Shown: positions 25,811 through 35,668 of the stretch, in pieces | Layout: each line of letters begins with the position of its first letter | Position numbering within the stretch: the stretch's first letter is position 1 | DNA from: Yoonia sp. | GTDB taxonomy: Bacteria > Pseudomonadota > Alphaproteobacteria > Rhodobacterales > Rhodobacteraceae | Length of the DNA: 64,000 nucleotides | Direction: 5' to 3' | NCBI RefSeq assembly: GCF_017854565.1 | Contig: NZ_JAFMHJ010000014.1 | Span: 1 to 64,000, forward strand | The notes under the pieces: generated by a model | Databases searched by the model: none | The model's input: only the letters and a program-made list of their open reading frames with translations | What the model was told of the DNA's origin: nothing | Position numbers and translations under genes: made by a program

Positions 25811-28730
25811 ACCGACCGACACCCCCCGCATCTTTGGCGCGCCCCCCGGCGTCGATTTCGCACAGGGGCTGGTGGATGGGCTGGTCGCGCGGGGCGCGGG
25901 CATGTCCCCCACCGATTGGGCCAGGGTCGAGATTTACGTCAATACGACCCGGATGCAGCGCCGCATCCGCACGGTTTTTGACGCCGGGCCAGCGCGGCTG
26001 CTGCCCCGGATCAGGTTGATCACCGATCTGGCGATGGACCCCGTGTCGATCCAGATCCCGCCGCCTGTTTCGCCCCTGCGACGGCGGCTGGAACTGTCGC
26101 AATTCGTGGCCAAATTGTTGGAACAGGAACCCGATCTGGCACCGCGTGCGGCGCTTTATGATCTGTCGGACAGTCTGGCCAAGTTGATGGACGAAATGCA
26201 GGGCGAAGGGGTTGGCCCCGATAAGATCGCGGGGCTGGATGTTTCGGATCAGTCCGGTCATTGGGACCGCGCGCTGCAATTCCTACGGATCATTGCCCCG
26301 TTCTTTGGCGATACCGCCGAGGCGCCGGACAAAGAGGCCCGCCAAAGGATGGTGATTGAGGCCTTGGCCGCCCGCTGGTCAAATACGCCGCCGCGCCATC
26401 CGGTGATCATTGCCGGCTCTACAGGATCGCGGGGGGCGACGGCGCGGTTCATGCAGGCGGTCGCCGCATTGCCGCAGGGTGCGATTATCCTGCCAGGGTA
26501 TGATTTTGATCTGCCCAACAGCGTTTGGACCGGCATGGACGACGTCATGACAGCCGAGGATCATCCGCAGTATCGGTTCCGCCACCTGATGGATCTGATC
26601 GGGTTTGCACCGCAGGATGTCGCCCGCTGGGCACGGACAGAACCCGCGCAACCGGCCCGAAACCGGCTGGTGTCACTGTCGTTGCGGCCTGCGCCCGTGA
26701 CAAATCAATGGTTGGAAGAGGGCCCCGGGCTTGGTGATCTGATGGCCGCAACGGATGGCATCACCCTGATCGAGGCGACATCACCGCGCGCAGAGGCCGA
26801 AACGATTGCCCTGCGGCTGCGCCAAGCCGCAGAAGACGGGATCACCGCCGCGCTTATTTCACCTGACCGTATGCTGACGCGGCAGGTGACCGCCGCGCTG
26901 GATCGCTGGGACATTCGCCCCGATGACAGCGCGGGAACGCCGCTGGCGCTGTCGCCGCCGGGGCGTTTGCTGCGACATGTGGCCGATCTTTTTGGCAAGC
27001 CGCTGACCGGTGAGGCGCTGTTGACGCTGCTGAAACATCCGCTGTGCCATTCGGCGCGCGAAGACAGGGGTGCGCATCTGCGGCGCACGCGCGAATTGGA
27101 ACTGCATTTGCGGCGCAGGGGCCCGCCGTTCCCCACCGCCGATACGTTGATCGCCTGGGCCGGAAAAGACACCGACCGGCTGCCATGGGCTCGCTGGCTG
27201 GCGGATGTGATTGTTGGGCATGATGCGGTTTTGGCGCGCCCGCTTGCGGCGCACCTTGATACCCATCTGATGCTGGCGCAAACGCTGTGCGCGGGACCTG
27301 ATGCGCCCGGCGCAGGCGGGCTGTGGGACGAGGCGGCAGGCCGCGAGGCGCGGCGGATATGTGACATGCTGTTGCGGGATGCCGACGCGGGCGGAGAGAT
27401 GGACACCAGTGACTATTCCGCCCTATTTGGGGCAGTTTTGGCTGATGGCGTGGTCCGTGACCGCGATGCGGGGCATCCGCATATCCTGATCTGGGGCACG
27501 CTCGAGGCGCGGGTGCAAGGCGTTGACCTGACCATTCTGGGCGGCATGAACGATGGCGTCTGGCCCGAGGCGCCGCCACCTGATCCCTGGCTGAACCGTG
27601 CGATGCGCAAGGCGGCGGGGCTGCTGCTGCCAGAGCGACGGATCGGGCTTTCGGCACATGATTATCAACAAGCCGTCGCCGGGCGCGAGGTTTGGATCAC
27701 GCGGGCAAAACGATCGGCTGATGCGGAAACCGTGCCGTCGCGATGGGTGAACCGGTTGACCAACCTGCTGAACGGTCTGCCGCAGCAAAACGGTGTTATC
27801 GCATTGCAGGCCATGAAGGCGCGGGGCGATCATTGGTCAGCGATGGCCGCCACCCTTTCCGCGCCCCAAACGCGGGCCGATCCCGCGCCGCGCCCATCAC
27901 CGCAGCCACCCGTCGCAGCGCGACCCGATCATATCTCGGTGACGCAGGTCAAAACGCTGATCCGCGACCCCTTTGCGATTTACGCGCGCAAGGTGCTTCG
28001 GTTGAACCCGCTTGATCCACTGGTGCCGACAGCCGACGCGCCGCTGCGTGGCATTATCGTGCATGCGATCCTTGAAAGGTTCATCGCGGAAAACCATGCC
28101 CCCGGCGATCGGGACGCGCTGATGACGATCACGCGGGAACTATTCGCAGAACAGTGCCCCTGGCCAACGATCCGGGCGCAATGGATTGCCCGGATGGACC
28201 GGGTCGCGGATACGTTCCTGACCGCCGAAGTTGCGCGCCGCGCCATCGCCGACATGCAAATGATCGAGATCGACGGCCAGATCGTCGTGCCGCACGTCAA
28301 TGTCACCCTGACCTGCAAAGCCGACCGGATTGACCTGACGCCAGACGGCGATGCCTTGATTTATGACTACAAGACCGGCGTCGTGCCATCACCCCCACAG
28401 CAGGAAAACTTTGACAAGCAACTGCTGCTCGAGGCCGCCATGGTAGAGCGCGGCGCCTTTGCCGCACTGGGCGCCCGCCCGGTCCAATCCGCCACATTCA
28501 TCGGGGTCAATGCCGCCATGAAGAACGTCGAGGCACCATTGAAGAAACAGCCCCCAGATCAGGTTTGGGCCGCGTTAGAGACGCTTTTGGCCCATTGGCA
28601 ACGCAATGATCGCGGCTATACCGCGCGGCTGGCGCTGTTTTCCAAAACCGACATCAGCCCCTATGATCATCTGTCCCGCTATGGCGAATGGGACACCAGC
28701 CAACCCCCGGAACCACAGGTGCTGACATGA
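25803..28730 (+). CDS. addB: Double-strand break repair protein AddB
   Basis: AddB of 975 aa, the inactive-helicase and 5'-strand nuclease partner of AddA, together performing the RecBCD role in end resection. Superfamily-I-like features include HPVIIAGSTGSRGATARFM near residue 200 and the VDLTILGGMNDGVWPEAPPPDPWLNRAMR block. The C-terminal RecB-family nuclease motif is ALIYDYKTGVVP. The real start at 25803 overlaps murU by eight bases; the track start is 25 codons early. Its stop overlaps the addA ATG. Confidence 0.95.
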   Translation: MFEPTDTPRIFGAPPGVDFAQGLVDGLVARGAGMSPTDWARVEIYVNTTRMQRRIRTVFDAGPARLLPRIRLITDLAMDPVSIQIPPPVSPLRRRLELSQFVAKLLEQEPDLAPRAALYDLSDSLAKLMDEMQGEGVGPDKIAGLDVSDQSGHWDRALQFLRIIAPFFGDTAEAPDKEARQRMVIEALAARWSNTPPRHPVIIAGSTGSRGATARFMQAVAALPQGAIILPGYDFDLPNSVWTGMDDVMTAEDHPQYRFRHLMDLIGFAPQDVARWARTEPAQPARNRLVSLSLRPAPVTNQWLEEGPGLGDLMAATDGITLIEATSPRAEAETIALRLRQAAEDGITAALISPDRMLTRQVTAALDRWDIRPDDSAGTPLALSPPGRLLRHVADLFGKPLTGEALLTLLKHPLCHSAREDRGAHLRRTRELELHLRRRGPPFPTADTLIAWAGKDTDRLPWARWLADVIVGHDAVLARPLAAHLDTHLMLAQTLCAGPDAPGAGGLWDEAAGREARRICDMLLRDADAGGEMDTSDYSALFGAVLADGVVRDRDAGHPHILIWGTLEARVQGVDLTILGGMNDGVWPEAPPPDPWLNRAMRKAAGLLLPERRIGLSAHDYQQAVAGREVWITRAKRSADAETVPSRWVNRLTNLLNGLPQQNGVIALQAMKARGDHWSAMAATLSAPQTRADPAPRPSPQPPVAARPDHISVTQVKTLIRDPFAIYARKVLRLNPLDPLVPTADAPLRGIIVHAILERFIAENHAPGDRDALMTITRELFAEQCPWPTIRAQWIARMDRVADTFLTAEVARRAIADMQMIEIDGQIVVPHVNVTLTCKADRIDLTPDGDALIYDYKTGVVPSPPQQENFDKQLLLEAAMVERGAFAALGARPVQSATFIGVNAAMKNVEAPLKKQPPDQVWAALETLLAHWQRNDRGYTARLALFSKTDISPYDHLSRYGEWDTSQPPEPQVLT
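28565..28587 (+). repeat. Recurring GTTAGA-AC motif, degenerate copy in addB
   Basis: TTGGGCCGCGTTAGAGACG followed by CTTT matches the addA copy at 21 of 23 positions. Confidence 0.5.
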
Positions 28731-31700
28731 TCCGCGACGCCGCAACGCAACGGCAGGTCGATGCCGCCGATCCGGGCATTTCAACCTGGCTGTCGGCCAA
28801 TGCCGGTTCGGGCAAGACGCGGGTTCTGACGGACCGCGTGGCGCGGCTTTTGCTGGAAAAAGTATCGCCGCAGAACATCTTGTGCCTGACCTATACCAAG
28901 GCCGCCGCAGCCGAGATGCAGAACCGTTTGTTCAAACGGCTGGGCGAATGGGCGATGATGGCGGACGATGATCTGCGCGATGATCTGCGCGCGCTGGGTG
29001 TGGACCGTGTGATCGACGCGGTCCAGTTGCGCGAGGCGCGGACACTGTTTGCGCGCGCGATTGAAACGCCGGGTGGACTGAAAATTCAGACAATCCATTC
29101 GTTCTGTGCCGGTGTGCTGCGCCGATTCCCGCTTGAGGCGGGGGTCAGTCCGCAGTTCCGCGAAATGGAGGACCGCACGGCCCAGCTTTTGCGCGCCGAG
29201 GTCATGGACCAGATGGTGACAGGCCCTGACGCGCAGGTCGTCCATGATGTGCTGACCCATTTTACCGGCAATGATCTGGTGCAGCTTACCGCCGAGGTGG
29301 CCGGCAAGCGCGATCATTTTGCCCACGCCGTGACCGCGGCTGACATCAAGGCAACGCTGGATCTGCCCGCCAATGCCCAGCGCGCCGATGCGCTGGCGCT
29401 TGCGTTCCAGGGCCACGAGGCGGATATCGTCGCAGAGCTGGCAGAGGCGTTTCGGGACCAGTCGCCATCGTATAAAAAGCTGGCTGAGACGTTGAAGGGG
29501 TTGGACTATAAAACCCCGAATTGGGCCGGGTTAGACACGCTTTGCCAGCTTTTTCTTTACGCCAATACCTGCAATTCCAAATCCGTGAACTTCCCCCAAA
29601 GCAACCACGGCAAAGCGGTCGAGGCGATGGCACCGATCGCGGATGCTGTCCATGATTGGATGGACCGGGTCGCGGCGGGCAAGGCGCATTTATGGGCGAT
29701 GGATGCGGTAGAGCGAACATTGGCGATCTATCGGTTTGGCGCCGTGTTCGTCCCCGCCTATGAGGCCCGCAAGCTGGCCATGGGCGCGCTGGATTTTGAT
29801 GATCTGATCCGCAAGGCAAAGGCGTTGCTGACCGACCGCGACGTCGCGCAGTGGGTGCTGTTCCGGCTGGACGGCGGCATTGATCACGTTCTGGTGGACG
29901 AGGCGCAGGACACCAGCCCGACGCAATGGGCGGTGATTGAACAGCTCACCCATGAATTTGCCGCCGGAATCGGCGCACAGCCGGAACGCGAACGGACCGT
30001 ATTTGTGGTCGGCGACAAGAAACAGTCGATCTATTCGTTTCAGGGTGCGGACCCGGCGGCGTTTGATCAGATGAAAACCCATTTTCGTGCGGCCCACGAC
30101 GCGGTTGGCAAAGGCTTCGAAGTGACGTCGCTGGATCATTCGTTCCGGTCGTCGCAGGCGATCCTGTCGGTCGTGGATCAAACCTTTGTCGCAGAGCGGG
30201 CCGAGGGGATGGACGACAGCCTAAGCCACATCGCCTTCAAAGATCAGATGCCGGGGCGTGTCGATCTGTGGCCGGTGATCGAGAAATCCAGCACCGATGA
30301 CAGTCGCAACTGGTACGACCCCGTCGATGAACCAAGCGAGACGGATCACACCGTTGTAATGGCCAGCCGTGTCGCGGGGCAAATCCAGCGGATGATCGCG
30401 CATGAAACGATCCCGGTGGAAATCGGCCGAACCGGCACGTACCAGCGCCGCCCGATCACCGAGGGTGATATTCTGATCCTTGTGCAGCGCCGGTCAGAGC
30501 TGTTTGCCGAGATCATTCGCGCCTGCAAGGCCGCCGGCCTTCAGATTGCCGGCGCAGACAGATTGCGCGTCGGGGCCGAATTGGCCGTCAAGGATTTGGC
30601 CGCATTGCTTAGCTTTCTGGCGCTGCCAGAGGATGATCTGGCGTTGGCCGCCGCTCTGCGGTCGCCGCTGTTTGACTGGTCAGAGCAGGCATTGTTTACG
30701 CTGGCGCATCATCGTCCGCAAAAGGGTTTCCTGTGGGCTGCACTGCGCGACGGGAATTATGCCCGGACGCGGCGCGTACTGGACGATCTGCGCACGGCCT
30801 CTGATTTTCTGCGCCCCTATGATTTGATCGAGCGCATTCTGACCCGCCACGACGGACGGCGCAAATTGCTGGCCCGGCTGGGACCAGAGGCCGAGGATGG
30901 CATTGACGCGCTACTGTCGCAGGCGCTTGCCTATGAAAGCACCGGCGTGCCCAGTTTGACCGGATTCCTGACGTGGATGGAAACCGATGATCTTGAGGTC
31001 AAGCGCCAGATGGACAGTCAGGGCGACCGCATTCGCGTGATGACCGTGCACGGCGCAAAGGGGCTTGAGGCGCCGATTGTGATCCTGCCCGACACGGCCA
31101 AGCGCGACGTCAAGGTGAACGCCGAACTGCTGCCTGCGGGTGACCACCTGATCTGGAAAACACCAACCCCGCAATCCGCCCCTGCGGTCACCGCGTTGCG
31201 CACCGAGGTGATTGCAAAACAGGCGCGCGAGCGGTTGCGGCTGCTCTATGTGGCGATGACGCGGGCCGAAAAATGGTTGATCATCGGTGCCGCCGGTGAC
31301 GTGGGTGAGGGCGGCGCGAGTTGGTATAACATCGTCGCCGACGGAATGCGGCAGCGCGGCGATTTCGATGCCACGGCGGGCGACATCACCGTCAAACGTG
31401 TGGCGCATCTGGATTGGGACGGCTTGCCGCTGACCACGCCTGTGGTTGTTGCCGCGCCCGATGCTGTCACCCCGTCGTTCGGACCCACGCCCGTGGTCGC
31501 GGTCTGCAAAACACTGTCGCCGTCCGAAATGCCGGGGGCCAAGATCATGCCGGGCGATCCCGCTGGTGATGATCTGGACGATGCGCTGGAACGCGGCACG
31601 CTGATCCATTTGTTGCTAGAGCATCTGCCGCTGGCACAGCCCGATGACCGGATGGACCTTGGCCTGCGCCTGACCGCTGATCCGGGCATGGTTGCCGAGG

Positions 31701-32062
31701 TGATGACCCTGCTTGCCGCGCCTGCGCTGGCGCATCTTTGGGACACCGACGCATTGACCGAAGTAGATGTAACCGCCGCATTGCCGGACCTTGGCCGGAT
31801 GCACGGCACCATCGACCGGCTGCTGGTGACGCCGGACCTCGTGACCGCGATTGACTACAAGACCAACCGTCTGGTGCCAGACACCCCGGCGCAGACGCCA
31901 GTCGGGTTGCTGCGGCAGATGGGCGCCTATCACGCCGCACTGTCGCAGGTTTACCCCGATCACCGGATTGAGGTTGCGATTTTATGGACTCAGACCGCGC
32001 GATTGATGCCTTTGCCCGACGATCTGCTTCACGATGCGCTGAACGGTGTTACCCCACCTTGA
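28727..32062 (+). CDS. addA: Double-strand break repair helicase AddA
   Basis: AddA of 1111 aa, a UvrD-like helicase fused to a RecB nuclease domain. Walker A is SANAGSGKTRVLTDRVARLLL; further helicase motifs are LCLTYTKAAAAEM, VLVDEAQDTSPTQW, VVGDKKQSIYSFQGADP and VMTVHGAKGLEAPIVILPD. The C-terminal nuclease motif is LVTAIDYKTNRLVP. The ATG at 28727 overlaps the addB stop. As with other proteobacterial AddAB, control by a Chi-like sequence is expected but the sequence recognised in this group is unknown. Confidence 0.96.
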   Translation: MIRDAATQRQVDAADPGISTWLSANAGSGKTRVLTDRVARLLLEKVSPQNILCLTYTKAAAAEMQNRLFKRLGEWAMMADDDLRDDLRALGVDRVIDAVQLREARTLFARAIETPGGLKIQTIHSFCAGVLRRFPLEAGVSPQFREMEDRTAQLLRAEVMDQMVTGPDAQVVHDVLTHFTGNDLVQLTAEVAGKRDHFAHAVTAADIKATLDLPANAQRADALALAFQGHEADIVAELAEAFRDQSPSYKKLAETLKGLDYKTPNWAGLDTLCQLFLYANTCNSKSVNFPQSNHGKAVEAMAPIADAVHDWMDRVAAGKAHLWAMDAVERTLAIYRFGAVFVPAYEARKLAMGALDFDDLIRKAKALLTDRDVAQWVLFRLDGGIDHVLVDEAQDTSPTQWAVIEQLTHEFAAGIGAQPERERTVFVVGDKKQSIYSFQGADPAAFDQMKTHFRAAHDAVGKGFEVTSLDHSFRSSQAILSVVDQTFVAERAEGMDDSLSHIAFKDQMPGRVDLWPVIEKSSTDDSRNWYDPVDEPSETDHTVVMASRVAGQIQRMIAHETIPVEIGRTGTYQRRPITEGDILILVQRRSELFAEIIRACKAAGLQIAGADRLRVGAELAVKDLAALLSFLALPEDDLALAAALRSPLFDWSEQALFTLAHHRPQKGFLWAALRDGNYARTRRVLDDLRTASDFLRPYDLIERILTRHDGRRKLLARLGPEAEDGIDALLSQALAYESTGVPSLTGFLTWMETDDLEVKRQMDSQGDRIRVMTVHGAKGLEAPIVILPDTAKRDVKVNAELLPAGDHLIWKTPTPQSAPAVTALRTEVIAKQARERLRLLYVAMTRAEKWLIIGAAGDVGEGGASWYNIVADGMRQRGDFDATAGDITVKRVAHLDWDGLPLTTPVVVAAPDAVTPSFGPTPVVAVCKTLSPSEMPGAKIMPGDPAGDDLDDALERGTLIHLLLEHLPLAQPDDRMDLGLRLTADPGMVAEVMTLLAAPALAHLWDTDALTEVDVTAALPDLGRMHGTIDRLLVTPDLVTAIDYKTNRLVPDTPAQTPVGLLRQMGAYHAALSQVYPDHRIEVAILWTQTARLMPLPDDLLHDALNGVTPP
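29521..29543 (+). repeat. Recurring GCCGGGTTAGACAC motif, copy in addA
   Basis: TTGGGCCGGGTTAGACACG is a 19-base exact match to 62722-62740 in msrA. It encodes WAGLDT using a TTA leucine codon. Confidence 0.65.
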
Positions 32063-32121
32063 CCAACGGGGCCAGGGTTCTTAGGTTCTGGTTTCAATGA
32101 TTTTCGCCAAGGAGTGACCTG

Positions 32122-32442
32122 ATGGCAACCGTAGCAGTGACCGATGCAACCTTTGACGCCGAAGTGCGCCAGTCCGATATTCCCGTCGTCGTGGACTTCT
32201 GGGCGGAATGGTGTGGCCCATGCAAGCAGATCGGCCCCGCGTTGGAAGAGCTTTCCAACGAAATGGCAGGCAAGGTCAAGATCGTCAAAGTGAACGTCGA
32301 CGAAAACCCCAATTCTCCTGCACAAATGGGCGTGCGCGGCATCCCTGCATTGTTCCTTTTCAAGAACGGTGAGGTCGTGTCGAACAAGGCCGGTGCGGCG
32401 CCGAAGGCCGCGCTTCAGGGTTGGATCGAAGCCTCGCTTTAA
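32122..32442 (+). CDS. trxA: Thioredoxin
   Basis: Thioredoxin-1 of 106 aa, the general cytosolic disulfide reductant for ribonucleotide reductase, peroxiredoxins and MsrA-type enzymes. The active site is [12 protein letters not shown], and the cis-proline segment is [13 protein letters not shown]. Start has AAGGAG seven bases upstream. Follows addA by 59 bases and ends at a terminator. Confidence 0.98.
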   Translation: MATVAVTDATFDAEVRQSDIPVVVDFWAEWCGPCKQIGPALEELSNEMAGKVKIVKVNVDENPNSPAQMGVRGIPALFLFKNGEVVSNKAGAAPKAALQGWIEASL

Positions 32443-32464
32443 CCTTCGCTTATGCTACTGTGAT

Positions 32465-32490
32465 CGGGCGCCCCATGTGGCGCCCGTTTT
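32465..32490 (+). terminator. Terminator of trxA
   Basis: Stem CGGGCGCC / GGCGCCCG with loop CCATGT, then TTTT; also lies just past the stop of the convergent downstream gene. Confidence 0.85.
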
Positions 32491-32494
32491 CGTT

Positions 32495-33412
32495 TCAGAC
32501 CGGCCAACCGTGACCGCGCAGCACATTGCGGATTTTCTGGGTGGCCTCGGGGCGGCCCGCATTGATCGACCGTTTTTGCAGGAACCAATGCAGATAGGCC
32601 GCGTAGTTCGGCGCGTGATCATCAACGGCAGCAAAGGCCGCAGCAACACCAATATCGCGCACATTCAGCGCGATATGGTGAAAGTCGACCGCCCCGAACA
32701 GGATCAGAGGCTTGCCAAAAAAGTAGCCCATGAACCCGACGCCAGAGTTTTGGGTAACAATATAGTCGCAGCCTTTCAAATACGTCTCCATCCCGCCGAT
32801 GCGGACATAAAGGCGGCTATGCTGGGCAATCAGGTCGTCTAACGCGGCCTGTTCATCGGGGGTGTAATCCTCGGACGGGTGCAGGGTGACTATGATACGC
32901 CGATGGGGGTCATGGTCCAGTACGGCGCGGATCATGTCGATGGGGCTGCAATGTTGGAATGACCGCTGGGTCGTCAGCCGCCCTTGCAGCGGGATATAGA
33001 CAAATCCGTCTTTTGTGGTCGCGCCGGGCGCGTCATCAAACAGACGGTTTTGCCAAAAGCGGTAGAAGTTCGCGGCCTTTACCGGGTTCTGGGCTGCGGG
33101 ATCAAAGATATCGTGCGCCACCGGCCATTCCCAGCGTTTGCCCTGTTTTTCGATATGCCAGAACGGGAAAAGATAGGTCTTGCGAAACGTCAGGCCACGC
33201 GTGTTTGCGGGCGCTTGCATCAAGAACATGCCGTGGCCGGGCCGCATCGTCGCACGCAGGTGCGCCGCTGTGTCATCACCATCAAACGCGACATCCAAAC
33301 CGGCATCCGCCAGAACCTCCACCATCTTTTTGATAAAGTTGTGGTTGCCCGCCTCTGCCTGTTTGCGCAGCTGGTCATGCAGATAAAAGGTGACGGTGTT
33401 TGCTTCGCTCAT
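32495..33412 (-). CDS. Capsule-synthesis-like (GT-B) protein
   Basis: Protein of 305 aa without signal peptide or membrane helix. The C-terminal half, [22 protein letters not shown] then [35 protein letters not shown], resembles capsule polysaccharide (KpsS/Capsule_synth) proteins, where a sugar-nucleotide-binding Rossmann half carries HPxxE/D and NSxxG motifs. The N-terminal half is not recognised. No export or other capsule gene is nearby, so the substrate is unknown. The track start is 77 codons early; ATG at 33412 is the first that leaves room for the divergent hslV promoter. Confidence 0.65.
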   Translation of the reverse strand: MSEANTVTFYLHDQLRKQAEAGNHNFIKKMVEVLADAGLDVAFDGDDTAAHLRATMRPGHGMFLMQAPANTRGLTFRKTYLFPFWHIEKQGKRWEWPVAHDIFDPAAQNPVKAANFYRFWQNRLFDDAPGATTKDGFVYIPLQGRLTTQRSFQHCSPIDMIRAVLDHDPHRRIIVTLHPSEDYTPDEQAALDDLIAQHSRLYVRIGGMETYLKGCDYIVTQNSGVGFMGYFFGKPLILFGAVDFHHIALNVRDIGVAAAFAAVDDHAPNYAAYLHWFLQKRSINAGRPEATQKIRNVLRGHGWPV

Positions 33413-33512
33413 GGCGCGGACGCTAGCCGCGTCTGGCAGCGCGAACAAGCCGCCCGGGGTTGTTTGCCCGCTGGTTGCCCGCCATATATGCAGCAATGAA
33501 CAGGAGCGGACG

Positions 33513-34067
33513 ATGGCAAAAGAACAATTCCCCGGCTGGCATGGCACCACGATCATCGGTGTCCGCAAAGGCGGCAAGGTCGTGATCGCGGGCGACGGGC
33601 AGGTCAGTCTGGGCCAGACCGTGATCAAGGGCACCGCCCGCAAGGTGCGCCGCCTGTCGCCGGGTGGTCAGGACGTTGTTGCAGGGTTTGCCGGATCGAC
33701 GGCGGACGCATTCACCCTGCTGGAACGGCTTGAGAAAAAGCTTGAGGCGACGCCGGGGCAGTTGGCCCGCGCATCCGTGGAATTGGCCAAGGATTGGCGC
33801 ACCGACAAATACCTGCAAAAGCTTGAGGCGATGTTGATCGTCAGCGATGGAAAAGAGTTGTTGGTGATCACCGGTGCCGGCGACGTTCTGGAACCCGAAC
33901 ATGACATTGCCGCGATTGGCTCGGGTGGGAACTATGCGCTTGCTGCCGGGCGGGCGCTGATGACCACGGACCTGATGGCCGAGGATATCGCCCGCCGCGC
34001 CATGGCGATTGCGGCTGATATTTGCGTCTATACCAACGGCAATCTGACGGTTGAAACGATCGGCTAG
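33513..34067 (+). CDS. hslV: ATP-dependent protease subunit HslV
   Basis: Proteasome-like peptidase of 184 aa forming the ClpQ dodecamer that works with HslU. The catalytic N-terminal threonine after processing is in [13 protein letters not shown] (T12), with the conserved [17 protein letters not shown] and [14 protein letters not shown]. The start at 33513 has CAGGAGCGG upstream; the track start is 41 codons early. Its TAG stop shares CTAG with the stop of the opposing DM13 gene. hslU lies 1.6 kb downstream rather than adjacent. Confidence 0.97.
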   Translation: MAKEQFPGWHGTTIIGVRKGGKVVIAGDGQVSLGQTVIKGTARKVRRLSPGGQDVVAGFAGSTADAFTLLERLEKKLEATPGQLARASVELAKDWRTDKYLQKLEAMLIVSDGKELLVITGAGDVLEPEHDIAAIGSGGNYALAAGRALMTTDLMAEDIARRAMAIAADICVYTNGNLTVETIG

Positions 34068-34429
34068 GTGATCGGTGCCACGCCAAGGCCCACATTGAAC
34101 CGCTCGCACCAGATCCAGACCTCGTTATAGTCGTCGGTGTTGATCCCTTCGGGCACGGTATAGCTGGATGCGCCGCGCCGTTTCTGCAATTCGCCCATCA
34201 GCGTGTCGGGATCGTAAACGCCATCCTTGCCCAGCGCGACCTTGGGGTCGGGCGCACGGTCAAGCTGGAAATCATCCAGCAGGTTCACTTGCCGCCCCAC
34301 GATTTCGGCGGTGCCGACGGTGGTGTGGTCGCTGACCCCGCTAAAGTTGCCAAGGCGGCCATGCCCTCCCGCGAACGCGGGCAGGGCGGCGGTTGCCAAA
34401 GTGGCGGCGAGGAATGTGCGTCTGTCCAT
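34064..34429 (-). CDS. DM13-domain protein with Tat-type signal
   Basis: Protein of 121 aa. The N-terminus [20 protein letters not shown] has an RR-x-F-L pattern, suggesting Tat export. The rest is a DM13 domain, a small beta fold found in putative periplasmic redox proteins: [28 protein letters not shown] ... [31 protein letters not shown], including the conserved single cysteine near the end. ATG at 34429 follows AGGAGCTTCGCA. It faces hslV and overlaps its stop. Ligand and partner unknown. Confidence 0.85.
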   Translation of the reverse strand: MDRRTFLAATLATAALPAFAGGHGRLGNFSGVSDHTTVGTAEIVGRQVNLLDDFQLDRAPDPKVALGKDGVYDPDTLMGELQKRRGASSYTVPEGINTDDYNEVWIWCERFNVGLGVAPIT

Positions 34430-34577
34430 TGCGAAGCTCCTGGCTATTGGGTGCCTTGATCGTACCGACCCGCCGCTGCCACGCAATCGGCTGCACAGAT
34501 TTGTGAACTGCTGCAATTTTTACCAAAAGCCCGGCAAGACCCTTGGACTTGCCCCGCACAGACCATAGGTTGCGGAA

Positions 34578-35660
34578 ATGCAAAGGATGCAGATGATTGC
34601 ACGTGATGATCTTCGGGCCGCCGTTGGCAGTGGCCTTTTGACGGAAAAGCAGGCGGCCGACTTGGTCAGCCTTGCCGATAGCCGTCGTGGCGCGCGCGAA
34701 AATCTGTTGCCGGGTGACGAGCCGTTCGAGCTGTTCAAAGGTTTCAACGAAATATTCATCGTGATTGGACTGATCATTCTGGCAACCGGGTGGGTCAGTG
34801 TCACAGCCCTGACGCTGGGCAATGACATCATCAATCTGCGGGGCTATGCCGTGTCGGTGACCGTGATGGCCGCAGGGATACTTTGGATGCTATCCGAGTA
34901 TTTTGTGCGCAAACGGCGCATGATCGCCCCGGCTATTGCGCTTGCGGTGATGTTTGGGATCAACCCGATCATTGGTTTTCTGGCGCTGCTCGGTGAACCG
35001 TTCATGATCGTCCAGGGCGACTATTTCAGCGCGACGTTGCCAGTGCTTCTGACAACGCTGGTGCTGTTGATCTACTGGTGGCGGTTCCGGGTGCCCATTG
35101 CCATGGCGATGATTGCGATTGGCCTGTTTATTGCCGCGACTGTGCTTGCCGCCAGCCAAGGCGGCGAGGTGCGCGACATAAGTGACCTGTTTCTTCTGTC
35201 GGCTGGTGGGCCGTTCGCGTGGATCACCCTTGTGCTGGGCGTGCTGGTGTTTGCCGTCGCCATGGCCTTCGACATGAGCGACCCACACCGTGTCACCCGG
35301 CGGTCCGCCAATGGGTTCTGGCTGCATGTGGTTGCAGCGCCTGCGTTGGTCAACACCGTGGCGCTGTCGCTTTTGGATCAGGGCACGGCTGGGGCCAACA
35401 TCGTCTTGCTGGGGTTTCTTGCGCTTTTTGCTGTCGTTGCCATCGTCATTGATCGCCGGTCATTTCTGATTGCCGCGATCGGCTATATCGTGACGCTTGC
35501 CGCGACAGTCCTGAATGGCGACGGCGCCGCGCTGACGGTCCTGTTTCTTGGCATCGCTTTACTTTTGCTGGGCGCGTTCTGGGAACGGATCCGCGCCCGT
35601 GTTTTGGGCCTTTTGCCGGGGATCGTTCCCCTGCACAGGCTTCCCCCTTCTCAAGTTTGA
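34578..35660 (+). CDS. Multi-pass membrane protein (DUF2157-like)
   Basis: About 360 aa. A soluble N-terminal stretch of about 50 residues ([25 protein letters not shown], similar to the N-terminus of DUF2157 proteins) is followed by roughly ten hydrophobic helices, for example [56 protein letters not shown] and [18 protein letters not shown]. No transporter signature. Three possible ATGs (34578, 34587, 34593). Its stop overlaps the region just before hslU, so it likely shares the hslU transcript. Function unknown. Confidence 0.75.
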   Translation: MQRMQMIARDDLRAAVGSGLLTEKQAADLVSLADSRRGARENLLPGDEPFELFKGFNEIFIVIGLIILATGWVSVTALTLGNDIINLRGYAVSVTVMAAGILWMLSEYFVRKRRMIAPAIALAVMFGINPIIGFLALLGEPFMIVQGDYFSATLPVLLTTLVLLIYWWRFRVPIAMAMIAIGLFIAATVLAASQGGEVRDISDLFLLSAGGPFAWITLVLGVLVFAVAMAFDMSDPHRVTRRSANGFWLHVVAAPALVNTVALSLLDQGTAGANIVLLGFLALFAVVAIVIDRRSFLIAAIGYIVTLAATVLNGDGAALTVLFLGIALLLLGAFWERIRARVLGLLPGIVPLHRLPPSQV

Positions 35661-35668
35661 GGACTGAC

